From: an uncultured Bacteroidales bacterium
Lineage (GTDB): Bacteria > Bacteroidota > Bacteroidia > Bacteroidales > Paludibacteraceae
DNA length: 33,362 bases
NCBI GenBank assembly: GCA_937901025.1
Contig: CALCGR010000097.1
Location: 1 to 33,362 of the forward strand
Direction of reading: 5' to 3'
Below are positions 8,803-16,146 of this stretch, in pieces; positions within the stretch are counted from its first letter, which is position 1, and each line of letters starts with the position of its first letter. The notes beneath the pieces are model-generated. The model was not told the DNA's origin. It saw only the letters and a list, made by a program, of their open reading frames with translations, and made no database searches. The position numbers and the translations under genes are program-made.

Positions 8803-8845
8803 GTGGCCATGATAAGCGGACAAAATCGTAAAAAATACAAATAAA

Positions 8846-8877
8846 TTTGTATATATGAAAAAAAAATTGTACCTTTG
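8846..8877 (+). promoter_or_regulatory. Bacteroidota promoter of recA
   Basis: TTTG at 8846-8849 and TACCTTTG at 8870-8877 with a 20-bp spacer; TATATG-AAAA follows the first box. The leader to the recA ATG is about 45 nt. No LexA-type palindrome was seen around it. Confidence 0.85.
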
Positions 8878-8928
8878 CAGCGCGAAAGAAGTTAAAATAA
8901 AAATATATACTAACTAAATTACAATACT

Positions 8929-9934
<1,006 letters not shown>

Positions 9935-9936
<2 letters not shown>

Positions 9937-9969
9937 GGGTAGAGGAGTAGAGGAGTAGAGGAGTAGGGT
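9935..9969. repeat. octad repeat GTAGAGGA between recA and the FAD dehydrogenase
   Basis: Three 8-bp GTAGAGGA units and a final GTAGGGTG fill the whole gap. The recA stop codon TAG overlaps its left edge and the GTG start of the next gene lies in its terminal GTAGGGTG. The purine-rich strand is the plus strand here, in line with its not being translated. Confidence 0.85.
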
Positions 9970-11443
9970 GAAACAAGTACAAATAATAAAGAGCCCGGCG
10001 GAGGCGGAACGCATAGAGAAACAGTACCGGATTGTCAAACGGTCCGTGGATGCACGCCAACGCGATATCAAGGTGCTCCTCACAGTCCTTTGTGACGACG
10101 AGGGGCACTACCTTCCTATAGACTCGCCGATACCCCTCTATGAGCCACCCCACTATCAGGACGTACACCAAGCCAAGCGACAGGTACACATCATCGGGGC
10201 CGGTCCCGCGGGACTATTCGCCGCACTCACGCTCATCGAACACGGGGTACGGCCGATCATCTACGAACGGGGTAAGACCGTAAGCGAGCGCAAGAAAGAC
10301 ATTGCACTGCTCAACCGCAACGAGGGACTCAATCCCGAATCCAACTACTGCTTTGGCGAAGGCGGCGCGGGGACGTTCTCCGACGGGAAACTGTTCTCCC
10401 GCAGTAAGAAAAAAGGAAACATGCAACGGGTGATGGAACTCTTCCATCACTTCGGAGCGAACGATACCATCCTCTACGAGACCCACGCCCATATCGGGAG
10501 CGACAAACTGCCGACCATCATTAAAGCCATGCGCGAGTGCATCCTCTCCCACGGCGGGCAGATCCATTTCGGCACCTGCATGGACGAGGCCCTCTTTGAT
10601 GAGCTCCTCGCTACGCACGAACCCATCATCCTCGCCATCGGCCATTCGGCCCACGACACCTATCGTATGCTCGCCGCCAAAGGCGTGACGATGGAAGACA
10701 AAGGCTTCGCGATGGGGGTCCGCGTCGAGCACCCCCAATCCCTCATCAATGCGCTGATGTATCACCATAACACCCTACTCCCCTCCTCCTCTACTCCCCT
10801 ACCCCCCGCGTCCTACGCGCTCGTGACGCAAGTCTCGGGCCGCGGCGTGTACTCCTTCTGCATGTGTCCGGGCGGACATATCGTACCCGCCGGCAGTACG
10901 AAGGACGGGTGCGTCGTGAACGGGATGAGTGCCAGTCAGCGCAACTCGCCCTATGCGAACTCCGGCATCGTCGTCGAGATCCATCCGGAGGATGTGGGCG
11001 ATTGTTTAGCCTTCCAAGAGGAATTAGAGACGCTGGCCAAGGCGCACGGCGGGGAGCATAATGAGGCACCGGCGCAGCGGTTGCGGGATTTCGTAGAAGG
11101 GCGCCTCAGTAAGGACCTGCCCGCGACATCGTACCTGCCGGGAGTGGTGAGTTCGCCCCTACACGAGTGGCTGCCCGCCTTCATCGGCAAGCGCCTACAG
11201 CAAGCCTTCCGCGACTTCGACCGCAAGTACCCGGGGTACCTCACCAATGAGGCGGTCATCCTCGGCGTGGAGAGTAGGAGCAGCAGTGCGGTGAGGATTG
11301 TAAGAGATAGTGAGCGGCGGTCGGTGTCCCACCCTACCCTCTACCCATGCGGCGAGGGAGCCGGCTACGCCGGCGGGATCACCTCCTCCGCACTCGATGG
11401 CATTGAATCCGCATTGCGGATTATTGAAGATTATGTACTTTGA
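9968..11443 (+). CDS. FAD-dependent dehydrogenase (NAD(P)/FAD oxidoreductase, COG2509-like)
   Basis: Cytoplasmic flavoprotein of unknown substrate. The dinucleotide fold is shown by VHIIGAGPAGLFAALTLIEHG, then YERGK, the conserved LNPESNYCFGEGGAGTFSDGKL, and the C-terminal GEGAGYAGGITSSALDGI that closes on FAD. CMCPGGHIVPAGS is another strongly conserved block. Length is 491 residues. Start: GTG at 9968, since no ATG precedes the family-like N-terminus (IVKRSVDARQRDI). Residues about 269-280 (LLPSSSTPLPP) come from an 8-bp repeat inserted ahead of the conserved ASYALVTQV. The 3' end overlaps tcdA by 11 bp. The family is conserved in Bacteroidota but its physiological role is not established to my knowledge. 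Confidence 0.85.
   Translation: MKQVQIIKSPAEAERIEKQYRIVKRSVDARQRDIKVLLTVLCDDEGHYLPIDSPIPLYEPPHYQDVHQAKRQVHIIGAGPAGLFAALTLIEHGVRPIIYERGKTVSERKKDIALLNRNEGLNPESNYCFGEGGAGTFSDGKLFSRSKKKGNMQRVMELFHHFGANDTILYETHAHIGSDKLPTIIKAMRECILSHGGQIHFGTCMDEALFDELLATHEPIILAIGHSAHDTYRMLAAKGVTMEDKGFAMGVRVEHPQSLINALMYHHNTLLPSSSTPLPPASYALVTQVSGRGVYSFCMCPGGHIVPAGSTKDGCVVNGMSASQRNSPYANSGIVVEIHPEDVGDCLAFQEELETLAKAHGGEHNEAPAQRLRDFVEGRLSKDLPATSYLPGVVSSPLHEWLPAFIGKRLQQAFRDFDRKYPGYLTNEAVILGVESRSSSAVRIVRDSERRSVSHPTLYPCGEGAGYAGGITSSALDGIESALRIIEDYVL
10773..10807. repeat. octad repeat inside the FAD dehydrogenase gene
   Basis: Pyrimidine strand of the GTAGAGGA family (CTACTCCC and CTCCTCCT units) in frame, giving a Ser/Thr/Pro-Leu peptide between two conserved blocks. 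Confidence 0.75.
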
Positions 11444-12125
11444 GAGAACGATAGGACTGATGGGTGAAGACGCGTGGAAGCGGCTGCAAGCAACGAAGGT
11501 CATCCTCTTTGGTGTAGGGGGTGTCGGGGGATGGTGCGCCGAAGCGTTGGTAAGAACCGGCATCGGACATCTGACGATCGTGGATTATGACACCGTGGCG
11601 GATACGAACATCAATCGACAAGTGGTAGCGACGGCGGCGAATATCGGACAGCCGAAAGTGGAGGAGATGCGCAAACGCTTACTCACGATTGTGCCTCAGG
11701 CGGATATCGTAGCCATCAACCAACGCTACAGTGCCGAGACGGCAAACGAGTTCGACTTAGGACAATACGACATTATCATTGACGCTATCGACAGCGTAGA
11801 AGATAAGATGCTGCTCCTCCACGAGGCGACGAAGACCGAGGCGGTCGTGCTGTCCTCGATGGGAGCGGGACGCAAACTCGACCCGCAACAGGTCAAAGTA
11901 GCGGAGTTTTGGAAGGTGGAGGGTTGTCCCCTCGCCCGCGCCCTGCGCACGAAGATGAAGAAGACGGGAATGCTCCCCTTGCGTAAGGTTCCGTGCGTCT
12001 ATTCCGCCGAGATACCCTACTCCTCTACTCCCCTACCCCCCTACTCCCTAGGGAGCTATGCTCCCGTGGTCGGCACCTTCGGCTTCACCCTTGCCTCCCT
12101 CGCTATCAACTCTAAACTACTCTAA
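11433..12125 (+). CDS. tcdA: tRNA threonylcarbamoyladenosine dehydratase
   Basis: ThiF/E1-like ATP-dependent enzyme that cyclises t6A37 in tRNAs reading ANN codons. The nucleotide-binding GVGGVGGWCAEALVR is at residues 27-41, followed by DYDTVADTNINRQ (adenylation site), DAIDSVEDK and SSMGAGRKLDPQ, all typical of TcdA/CsdL. The start is ATG 11433 (MYFERTIGLMG), the conserved N-terminus; a longer frame upstream runs through the previous gene and is rejected. Length is 230 residues. Two dispersed repeats lie in it: one at residues about 195-206 (PYSSTPLPPYS) in place of the usual linker, and one supplying the last residues (NSKLL) and the stop codon. Confidence 0.9.
   Translation: MYFERTIGLMGEDAWKRLQATKVILFGVGGVGGWCAEALVRTGIGHLTIVDYDTVADTNINRQVVATAANIGQPKVEEMRKRLLTIVPQADIVAINQRYSAETANEFDLGQYDIIIDAIDSVEDKMLLLHEATKTEAVVLSSMGAGRKLDPQQVKVAEFWKVEGCPLARALRTKMKKTGMLPLRKVPCVYSAEIPYSSTPLPPYSLGSYAPVVGTFGFTLASLAINSKLL
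12015..12050. repeat. octad repeat inside tcdA
   Basis: CCCTACTC, CTCTACTC, CCCTACCC and CCCTACTC units, pyrimidine-rich on the coding strand, read as a Tyr-Ser-Ser-Thr-Pro-Leu type peptide. Same family as 9935-9969 and the folC copies. Confidence 0.75.
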
Positions 12126-12149
12126 ACTCTACACTCTAAACTCTACACT
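12108..12149. repeat. heptad repeat at the tcdA/topB junction
   Basis: ACTCTAA/ACTCTAC units cover the last tcdA codons, its TAA stop and the whole gap before the topB ATG. It is nearly identical to 7197-7229. Confidence 0.85.
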
Positions 12150-12152
12150 AAT

Positions 12153-14081
12153 ATGATCGTCTGCGTTGCTGAAAAACCCTCTGTAGGTCAATATATCGCT
12201 CATGTGCTCGGTGCGAACACCAAGCACGACGGGTATTACGAAGGAAACGGATATCAAGTCACTTGGACCTTCGGTCACCTCTGTGCGTTGCTCGATCCGA
12301 ACGAATACACGGACCGGTGGAAGGGCTGGAATATGTCGTCCCTCCCGATGGTGCCGGAGCGCTTCGGCATCAAAGTGGCGGAGGACAAGGGCGTACAGAA
12401 ACAGTTTAACGTAATCAAAGCCCTCATAAGTCAAGCCGACGAGGTGATCAACTGCGGTGATGCCGGTCAGGAGGGAGAGCTCATCCAACGATGGGTGTAT
12501 CAGAAGGCGGGTTGTAAGGTACCCGTCAAACGGCTGTGGGTGAGTTCGCTCACGGAGGAAGCCATCGCCGAAGGCTTCAAACAACTCAAGGACCAATCCC
12601 ATTACCAATCGCTCTACGAGGCGGGACTCATGCGCGCCATCGGCGACTGGTTACTAGGGATGAACGCCACCCGCGCGTATACACTGCGTTACGCGAAGGA
12701 TAGACAGATACTCTCCATCGGACGCGTACAGACCCCTACCCTCGCCCTCATTGTGAAACGGCAGGAAGAGATTGAACATTTCGTACCGAAGACCTATTGG
12801 GAACTCAAGACCGTATACCGCGACACCACGTTCTCCGCCCAACTCGAAGCCGAGGAGGAGGACAGTCACGCTATCACCTCAATCGAACAAGGACAAGCGC
12901 TCCTGGACTCCATCAAGGACCAGCCACTCACCATCACGAGCGTAGAGAAAAAGAAAGGAACGGAGTTTGCTCCGCGACTATTCGACCTGACGTCCCTACA
13001 GGTGGAGTGCAACAAACGCTATGCCTTCTCGGCAGACGACACCCTCAAGCTCATTCAGTCACTCTACGAGAAACGCATCACCACCTATCCGCGTGTGGAT
13101 ACGACCTACCTCAGTGAGGATATCTATCCGAAGGTACCCGCCACCTTAGCCGGCATCAAAGACTATTACGAGGCAGTGCAACCACTGTTAGGGCTGAAGG
13201 CGGACGGACAGAAAGGTCCCGGGAGTCTGCCAAAGACCAAGAAAGTATTCGATAACAGTAAGGTCACCGACCACCACGCGATCATCCCTACGGGACAGCG
13301 TCCCGATAACCTCACGGAAAACGAGCGCAAGGTCTTCGACCTCGTGGCGTTACGGTTCATTGCAGCGTTCTATCCCGATTGCGAGGTTAGCAATACGACC
13401 GTATTGGCTAAAGCCGGCGATATAGATTTTAAAGTGACGGGTAGGCAGGTGCTGTCGCCGGGATGGCGGACGGTGTTTGCAAAAGACAAGCCGGAGGAGG
13501 GCGAGACGGAGAACGCGGAGGAGGTGAAGACCTTACCGGCGTTTACGAAAGGCGAGAGCGGACCGCACACGCCGCAACTGAACGAGAAGACCACTACTCC
13601 GCCCAAATGGTATACAGAGGCTACCTTATTGCGAGCGATGGAGACCGCGGGTAAGACCGTCGATAATGAGGAACTGCGCGACGCGATGAAGGAAAACGGT
13701 ATTGGCCGTCCCTCGACACGGGCAGCCATCATCGAGAAACTCTACCAACGCAAGTATATCGTCAAAGAGAAAAAGAACATCAAGGCTACGGAGGTCGGGA
13801 TTAACCTCGTGCATACCATCATCTCGCCGCTACTCAAGTCGGCGGAGTTGACGGGCCTATGGGAGAAAAAACTAAGGCAGATCGAGCGCGGGAGTTTCGA
13901 GGCAAAGGAGTTTTTGGACGAACTGAAGGCCATGACGTCGGATGTGGTCTATCAAGTGAAGACCGATAAGGCGGGGCTTCGTTGTCCCGTCTGCGGGAAG
14001 GGATTAATCATCCGCGGGAACACCCGTTACGGTTGCTCGCGGTGGCGAGAAGGGTGCACTTATGCCGAGAATTTTGGGTAA
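12153..14081 (+). CDS. topB: DNA topoisomerase III (type IA)
   Basis: Type IA topoisomerase that decatenates DNA through a single-strand break. The Toprim start MIVCVAEKPSVG gives Glu7, and CGDAGQEGELIQRW places Asp103 in the second acidic motif, where residue 105 is Gly instead of the Asp known from E. coli. The catalytic tyrosine is Y312 in RITTYPRVDTTYL. IGRPSTRAAIIEKL is another family signature. The C-terminus ends in one zinc-finger-like unit (CPVCGKG, then CSRWREGC). Length is 642 residues. It is last in the recA-led group and is followed by a T-rich stretch and then the tRNA promoter. Confidence 0.93.
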   Translation: MIVCVAEKPSVGQYIAHVLGANTKHDGYYEGNGYQVTWTFGHLCALLDPNEYTDRWKGWNMSSLPMVPERFGIKVAEDKGVQKQFNVIKALISQADEVINCGDAGQEGELIQRWVYQKAGCKVPVKRLWVSSLTEEAIAEGFKQLKDQSHYQSLYEAGLMRAIGDWLLGMNATRAYTLRYAKDRQILSIGRVQTPTLALIVKRQEEIEHFVPKTYWELKTVYRDTTFSAQLEAEEEDSHAITSIEQGQALLDSIKDQPLTITSVEKKKGTEFAPRLFDLTSLQVECNKRYAFSADDTLKLIQSLYEKRITTYPRVDTTYLSEDIYPKVPATLAGIKDYYEAVQPLLGLKADGQKGPGSLPKTKKVFDNSKVTDHHAIIPTGQRPDNLTENERKVFDLVALRFIAAFYPDCEVSNTTVLAKAGDIDFKVTGRQVLSPGWRTVFAKDKPEEGETENAEEVKTLPAFTKGESGPHTPQLNEKTTTPPKWYTEATLLRAMETAGKTVDNEELRDAMKENGIGRPSTRAAIIEKLYQRKYIVKEKKNIKATEVGINLVHTIISPLLKSAELTGLWEKKLRQIERGSFEAKEFLDELKAMTSDVVYQVKTDKAGLRCPVCGKGLIIRGNTRYGCSRWREGCTYAENFG

Positions 14082-14136
14082 AAAAGGGGAAAATTGACCC
14101 GAAACTGCATTTTTTTGCAATTTTTTTGCGAAAATA

Positions 14137-14168
14137 TTTGCGTATATCAAAAATTTGTTGTACCTTTG
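14137..14168 (+). promoter_or_regulatory. Bacteroidota promoter of tRNA-Val
   Basis: TTTG at 14137-14140 and TACCTTTG at 14161-14168, 20 bp apart, with CGTATATCAAAAA after the first box. Transcription would start about 34 nt before the mature tRNA. Confidence 0.85.
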
Positions 14169-14208
14169 CACCCGCTTTCGTTAAGAAAGTCCCATATCCG
14201 CGAGGATC

Positions 14209-14283
14209 GGGCGTTTAGCTCAGCTGGTTTAGAGCATCTGCCCTACAAGCAGAGGGTCGGCGGTTCGAATCCGTCAACGCCCA
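14209..14283 (+). tRNA. tRNA-Val (anticodon TAC)
   Basis: A full cloverleaf: acceptor GGGCGTT/AACGCCC, D arm GCTC..GAGC, anticodon stem TCTGC/GCAGA with loop CCTACAA (anticodon TAC, reading GTA and related Val codons), and a T arm GGCGG-TTCGAAT-CCGTC with one G-T pair. The discriminator is A; the next bases are CA, so the 3' CCA is not fully encoded. Confidence 0.95.
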
Positions 14284-14284
14284 C

Positions 14285-14317
14285 AAAGAGATTCAGGTTT
14301 TTGAATCTCTTTTTTTT
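14285..14317 (+). terminator. terminator of tRNA-Val
   Basis: A perfect 11-bp stem (14285-14295 with 14302-14312), 6-nt loop, followed by a run of T. It starts two bases after the mature tRNA end. Confidence 0.9.
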
Positions 14318-14330
14318 GTTGCCGGGATTA

Positions 14331-14446
14331 GGGATAAATACTAAGCTGTCGCTTATTACGGTTGTTGAATTATTAGCAGTGTATGAGCAAGCTCCTATCT
14401 GCTAATTCTTCAACATCCGTACATCTTCGATGAATGTATTTATCCC
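14331..14446. other. cloverleaf-like inverted-repeat element of unknown function
   Basis: Perfect 11-bp outer inverted repeat (14331-14341 with 14436-14446) enclosing three hairpins: TAAGC/GCTTA with a TGTC loop (14342-14355), a long arm from TACGG (14357) to CCGTA (14421) pairing about 25 positions with few mismatches and ending in GAGC-AA-GCTC, and CATC/GATG with a TTC loop (14422-14432). It has none of the conserved tRNA positions and I recognise no RNA family. It follows the tRNA-Val terminator directly. It could be a small structured RNA, a folded recombination site or a MITE-like repeat; the sequence alone does not decide. Confidence 0.6.
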
Positions 14447-14469
14447 CAAATAACAAATCTGTGGGTGTT

Positions 14470-14553
14470 GAACGGACACGGGGACCGGGTTCTCCGCCGT
14501 TCGCTATCGCTCACTCTGTCGATCTGCACCTAGCGGTGCCGTGCGAAAACGGC
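14470..14553. other. hairpin-dense spacer next to the cloverleaf element
   Basis: Three stems: GAACGG/CCGTTC (14470-14475 with 14497-14502) extended inward by CGGGGA/TCTCCG with one G-T pair; GCACC/GGTGC with a TAGC loop (14526-14539); and GCCGT/ACGGC with a GCGAAA loop (14538-14553), the last two overlapping and so mutually exclusive. No coding sequence is supported in 14318-14590. Confidence 0.5.
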
Positions 14554-14564
14554 AATGACACAAT

Positions 14565-14588
14565 AATAAAAAACCGCTCCGAGTTTTG
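14565..14588 (-). terminator. weak terminator of the nitroreductase gene
   Basis: On the minus strand AAAAC/GTTTT with an inner CG/CG pairs and is followed by TTTTTATTATT just after the stop codon. The stem is short. Confidence 0.4.
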
Positions 14589-14590
14589 AT

Positions 14591-15226
14591 TTACCACCGG
14601 TTATGGTGGATATTGGCTTCGTTCCATTTGTCTTTGACAGCCGGTTGCTCAGCAGGAACGCCAACAGGGATGATGCACAAAGGCAAGATGTGTTCCGGTA
14701 AGTTGAGCACACGCTGCGCAGCAGCTACACGCTCCATATTAGGATGAACACCCGTCCAGACTGCACCTAAGCCCATGGCGTGAGCAGCCAATAGGATATT
14801 CTCCGTAGCAGCACTGACATCGTTAATCCAAAAACCTTCCGAACCCGGAATGGCTTTCTGCAAATCGCCACAAGGAACGATAGCGATAGCCGGTTTTTGG
14901 TCACAACGGCTGTAAGGAAACTCTTGACCTAACTCGGCAAGAACAGCGTCATCATCGATGACGATAAAAGCCCAAGGCTGCTTGTTGATTGCGCTGGGCG
15001 CAGCCATTGCACATTGGAGCAAGGTAGTAATCTGATCTTGGGAAATCTTCTCTCCCGTAAACTGACGCACAGAGACGCGCGTTTGGATGTTTTCAATAAC
15101 GGCTTGTTGTTTCATAGTCTTACCATTTTGATTTTGGCAACCCGTGAGTGCAATAGTGGCGAGAGCCAGCAATGCCAGAAATACTTTTTTCTTAGCCACA
15201 AGGGCACGATTAACTTCGTTTTTCAT
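14591..15226 (-). CDS. Nitroreductase-family lipoprotein
   Basis: FMN-dependent nitroreductase-like protein anchored in the envelope. The first 30 residues form a type II signal: a basic N-region with AKKK, a hydrophobic stretch and the lipobox LTGC (Cys30). The mature part shows nitroreductase features: IQTRVSVRQFTGEKIS (FMN phosphate contact), AAMAAPSAINKQPW-like AMAAPSAINKQPW, and LAAHAMGLGAVWTGVHP. It has 211 residues in all, about 180 in the enzyme domain, a normal size. It has its own promoter, divergent from the small secreted protein. The substrate is unknown; a membrane-attached, export-targeted nitroreductase is less common than the cytoplasmic form. Confidence 0.88.
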   Translation of the reverse strand: MKNEVNRALVAKKKVFLALLALATIALTGCQNQNGKTMKQQAVIENIQTRVSVRQFTGEKISQDQITTLLQCAMAAPSAINKQPWAFIVIDDDAVLAELGQEFPYSRCDQKPAIAIVPCGDLQKAIPGSEGFWINDVSAATENILLAAHAMGLGAVWTGVHPNMERVAAAQRVLNLPEHILPLCIIPVGVPAEQPAVKDKWNEANIHHNRW

Positions 15227-15272
15227 TTGTTTATATTTTAGTTAGTTTTTATAATTTACGCAAATTTGGTTA

Positions 15273-15303
15273 CAAAGATACATCTATTTTTTCAATTATC
15301 AAA
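15273..15303 (-). promoter_or_regulatory. promoter of the nitroreductase gene
   Basis: On the minus strand TTTG (15303-15300) and TATCTTTG (15280-15273) with a 19-bp spacer, the only spacer here that is not 20. The leader is about 40 nt. Confidence 0.75.
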
Positions 15304-15350
15304 ATATTTTCACTATTTTTCATAAAAAACTTGCATATTTCAAAAAATAC

Positions 15351-15381
15351 TTGCATATATCGCAAAAATATTGTATCTTTG
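15351..15381 (+). promoter_or_regulatory. promoter of the small secreted protein
   Basis: TTG at 15351-15353 and TATCTTTG at 15374-15381, 20 bp apart, with CATATATC after the first box. A second ACTTGCATAT lies 21 bp upstream (15329-15338), so the -33 region is duplicated. Confidence 0.75.
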
Positions 15382-15413
15382 CATGCAAATTCATTAATAT
15401 ATAATGTAGTATT

Positions 15414-15776
15414 ATGAAAAAAGTATTATTTTTATCATTAGCCTTGGTGCTGAGTGTCGGGTTCTGTTACGCCGACGATGAGGCAACGACCAAGGAGCAA
15501 GAGAGTGTAAAAGAGTCGTTCGTTCAAAAGATTACAAACACCGTACAAACCAAAGTCATTGACGCGATCACCAAAGCCGTAAGCGGATCCATTGACGAGA
15601 ACGCGATTGCCGACTTACAAAAGAACGGGAAGACGACCGTGAACACGTCTAGCAAAGTGACGTCGAAGATGAAAGTCAAGGTCAAAGACGGAGACAAATG
15701 GGTTGAGTACGAAGTGCCCGAGGAGGAGATAGAGCAAGAGCTCAAGAAACTTGGGGTAGAAGGAATGATGAAATAA
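15414..15776 (+). CDS. Small secreted protein of unknown function
   Basis: I do not recognise this 120-residue protein. Residues 1-20 are a clear signal peptide (MKKVLFLSLALVLSVGFCYA) with predicted cleavage before DDEA. The mature part is highly charged and hydrophilic: an acidic start, a helix-prone stretch (SFVQKITNTVQTKVIDAITKAVSG), then a Lys-rich beta-like segment (KMKVKVKDGDKWVEYEVP) and an acidic helix ending in GVEGMMK. There is no lipobox cysteine and no further membrane segment, so a periplasmic protein is likely. It has its own promoter and terminator and stands alone. Confidence 0.75.
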   Translation: MKKVLFLSLALVLSVGFCYADDEATTKEQESVKESFVQKITNTVQTKVIDAITKAVSGSIDENAIADLQKNGKTTVNTSSKVTSKMKVKVKDGDKWVEYEVPEEEIEQELKKLGVEGMMK

Positions 15777-15784
15777 ACTTAAAG

Positions 15785-15819
15785 AAAAGAACAGGGTGCG
15801 GATGCATCCTGTTCTTTTT
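15785..15819 (+). terminator. terminator after the small secreted protein
   Basis: An 11-bp stem AAAAGAACAGG (15785-15795) with its complement at 15808-15818, a 12-nt loop and a T-run. The A-run on the other side makes it usable also for the converging tRNA-Lys transcript. Confidence 0.85.
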
Positions 15820-15820
15820 G

Positions 15821-15893
15821 TGTCTCCCGAGGGACTCGAACCCTCGACCCATTGATTAAGAGTCAATTGCTCTACCAACTGAGCTAGGGGGAC
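15821..15893 (-). tRNA. tRNA-Lys (anticodon CTT)
   Basis: Minus-strand cloverleaf of 73 nt: D arm GCTC..GAGC, anticodon stem ATTGA/TCAAT with loop CTCTTAA (anticodon CTT), T arm GAGGG-TTCGAGT-CCCTC. The acceptor strands are GTCCCCC and GGGAGAC: six pairs plus a C4-A69 mismatch. The discriminator is A, followed by CA, so CCA is not fully encoded. It ends at the shared terminator at 15785-15819. Confidence 0.93.
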
Positions 15894-15916
15894 CTGCTTT
15901 TTCACGAAAGCGACTG

Positions 15917-15948
15917 CAAAGGTACTGCTTTTTTTTGACATGTGCAAA
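15917..15948 (-). promoter_or_regulatory. promoter of tRNA-Lys
   Basis: On the minus strand TTTG (15948-15945), CACATGTCAAAAAA, and TACCTTTG (15924-15917) with a 20-bp spacer. Confidence 0.85.
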
Positions 15949-15995
15949 TTTTTTGAGCATTTTTTTTAAAAAAAGTGAAAATTACACTTTCGCTC

Positions 15996-16026
15996 TTGCA
16001 CATATCAGAAAATTTTTGTACCTTTG
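15996..16026 (+). promoter_or_regulatory. promoter of the OB-fold repeat secreted protein
   Basis: TTG at 15996-15998 and TACCTTTG at 16019-16026, 20 bp apart, with CACATATCAG after the first box. The leader is unusually long for this window, about 114 nt, and holds a repeat mosaic. Confidence 0.85.
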
Positions 16027-16040
16027 CACTCGAAAATGGA

Positions 16041-16093
16041 TGTAGGGGAGTTGAGAGTGTAGAGTGTAGAGTGTAGGGTGTAGAGGAGTAGGG
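16041..16093. repeat. mosaic of heptad and octad repeats in a 5' leader
   Basis: GTTGAGA, then several GTGTAGA units, then GTGTAGAG and GAGTAGGG: both unit lengths in one array, purine strand in the transcript, inside the untranslated leader of the gene at 16147. Confidence 0.8.
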
Positions 16094-16146
16094 TTACGTG
16101 GTAACCTCTCTCTATATATATTATTAATCTTTTAATTTCAAATCAA

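Noticed and set aside
11310..11432. N-terminal extension of tcdA from 11310
   Set aside because: The extension is the FAD dehydrogenase read in another frame; TcdA homology begins at 11433.
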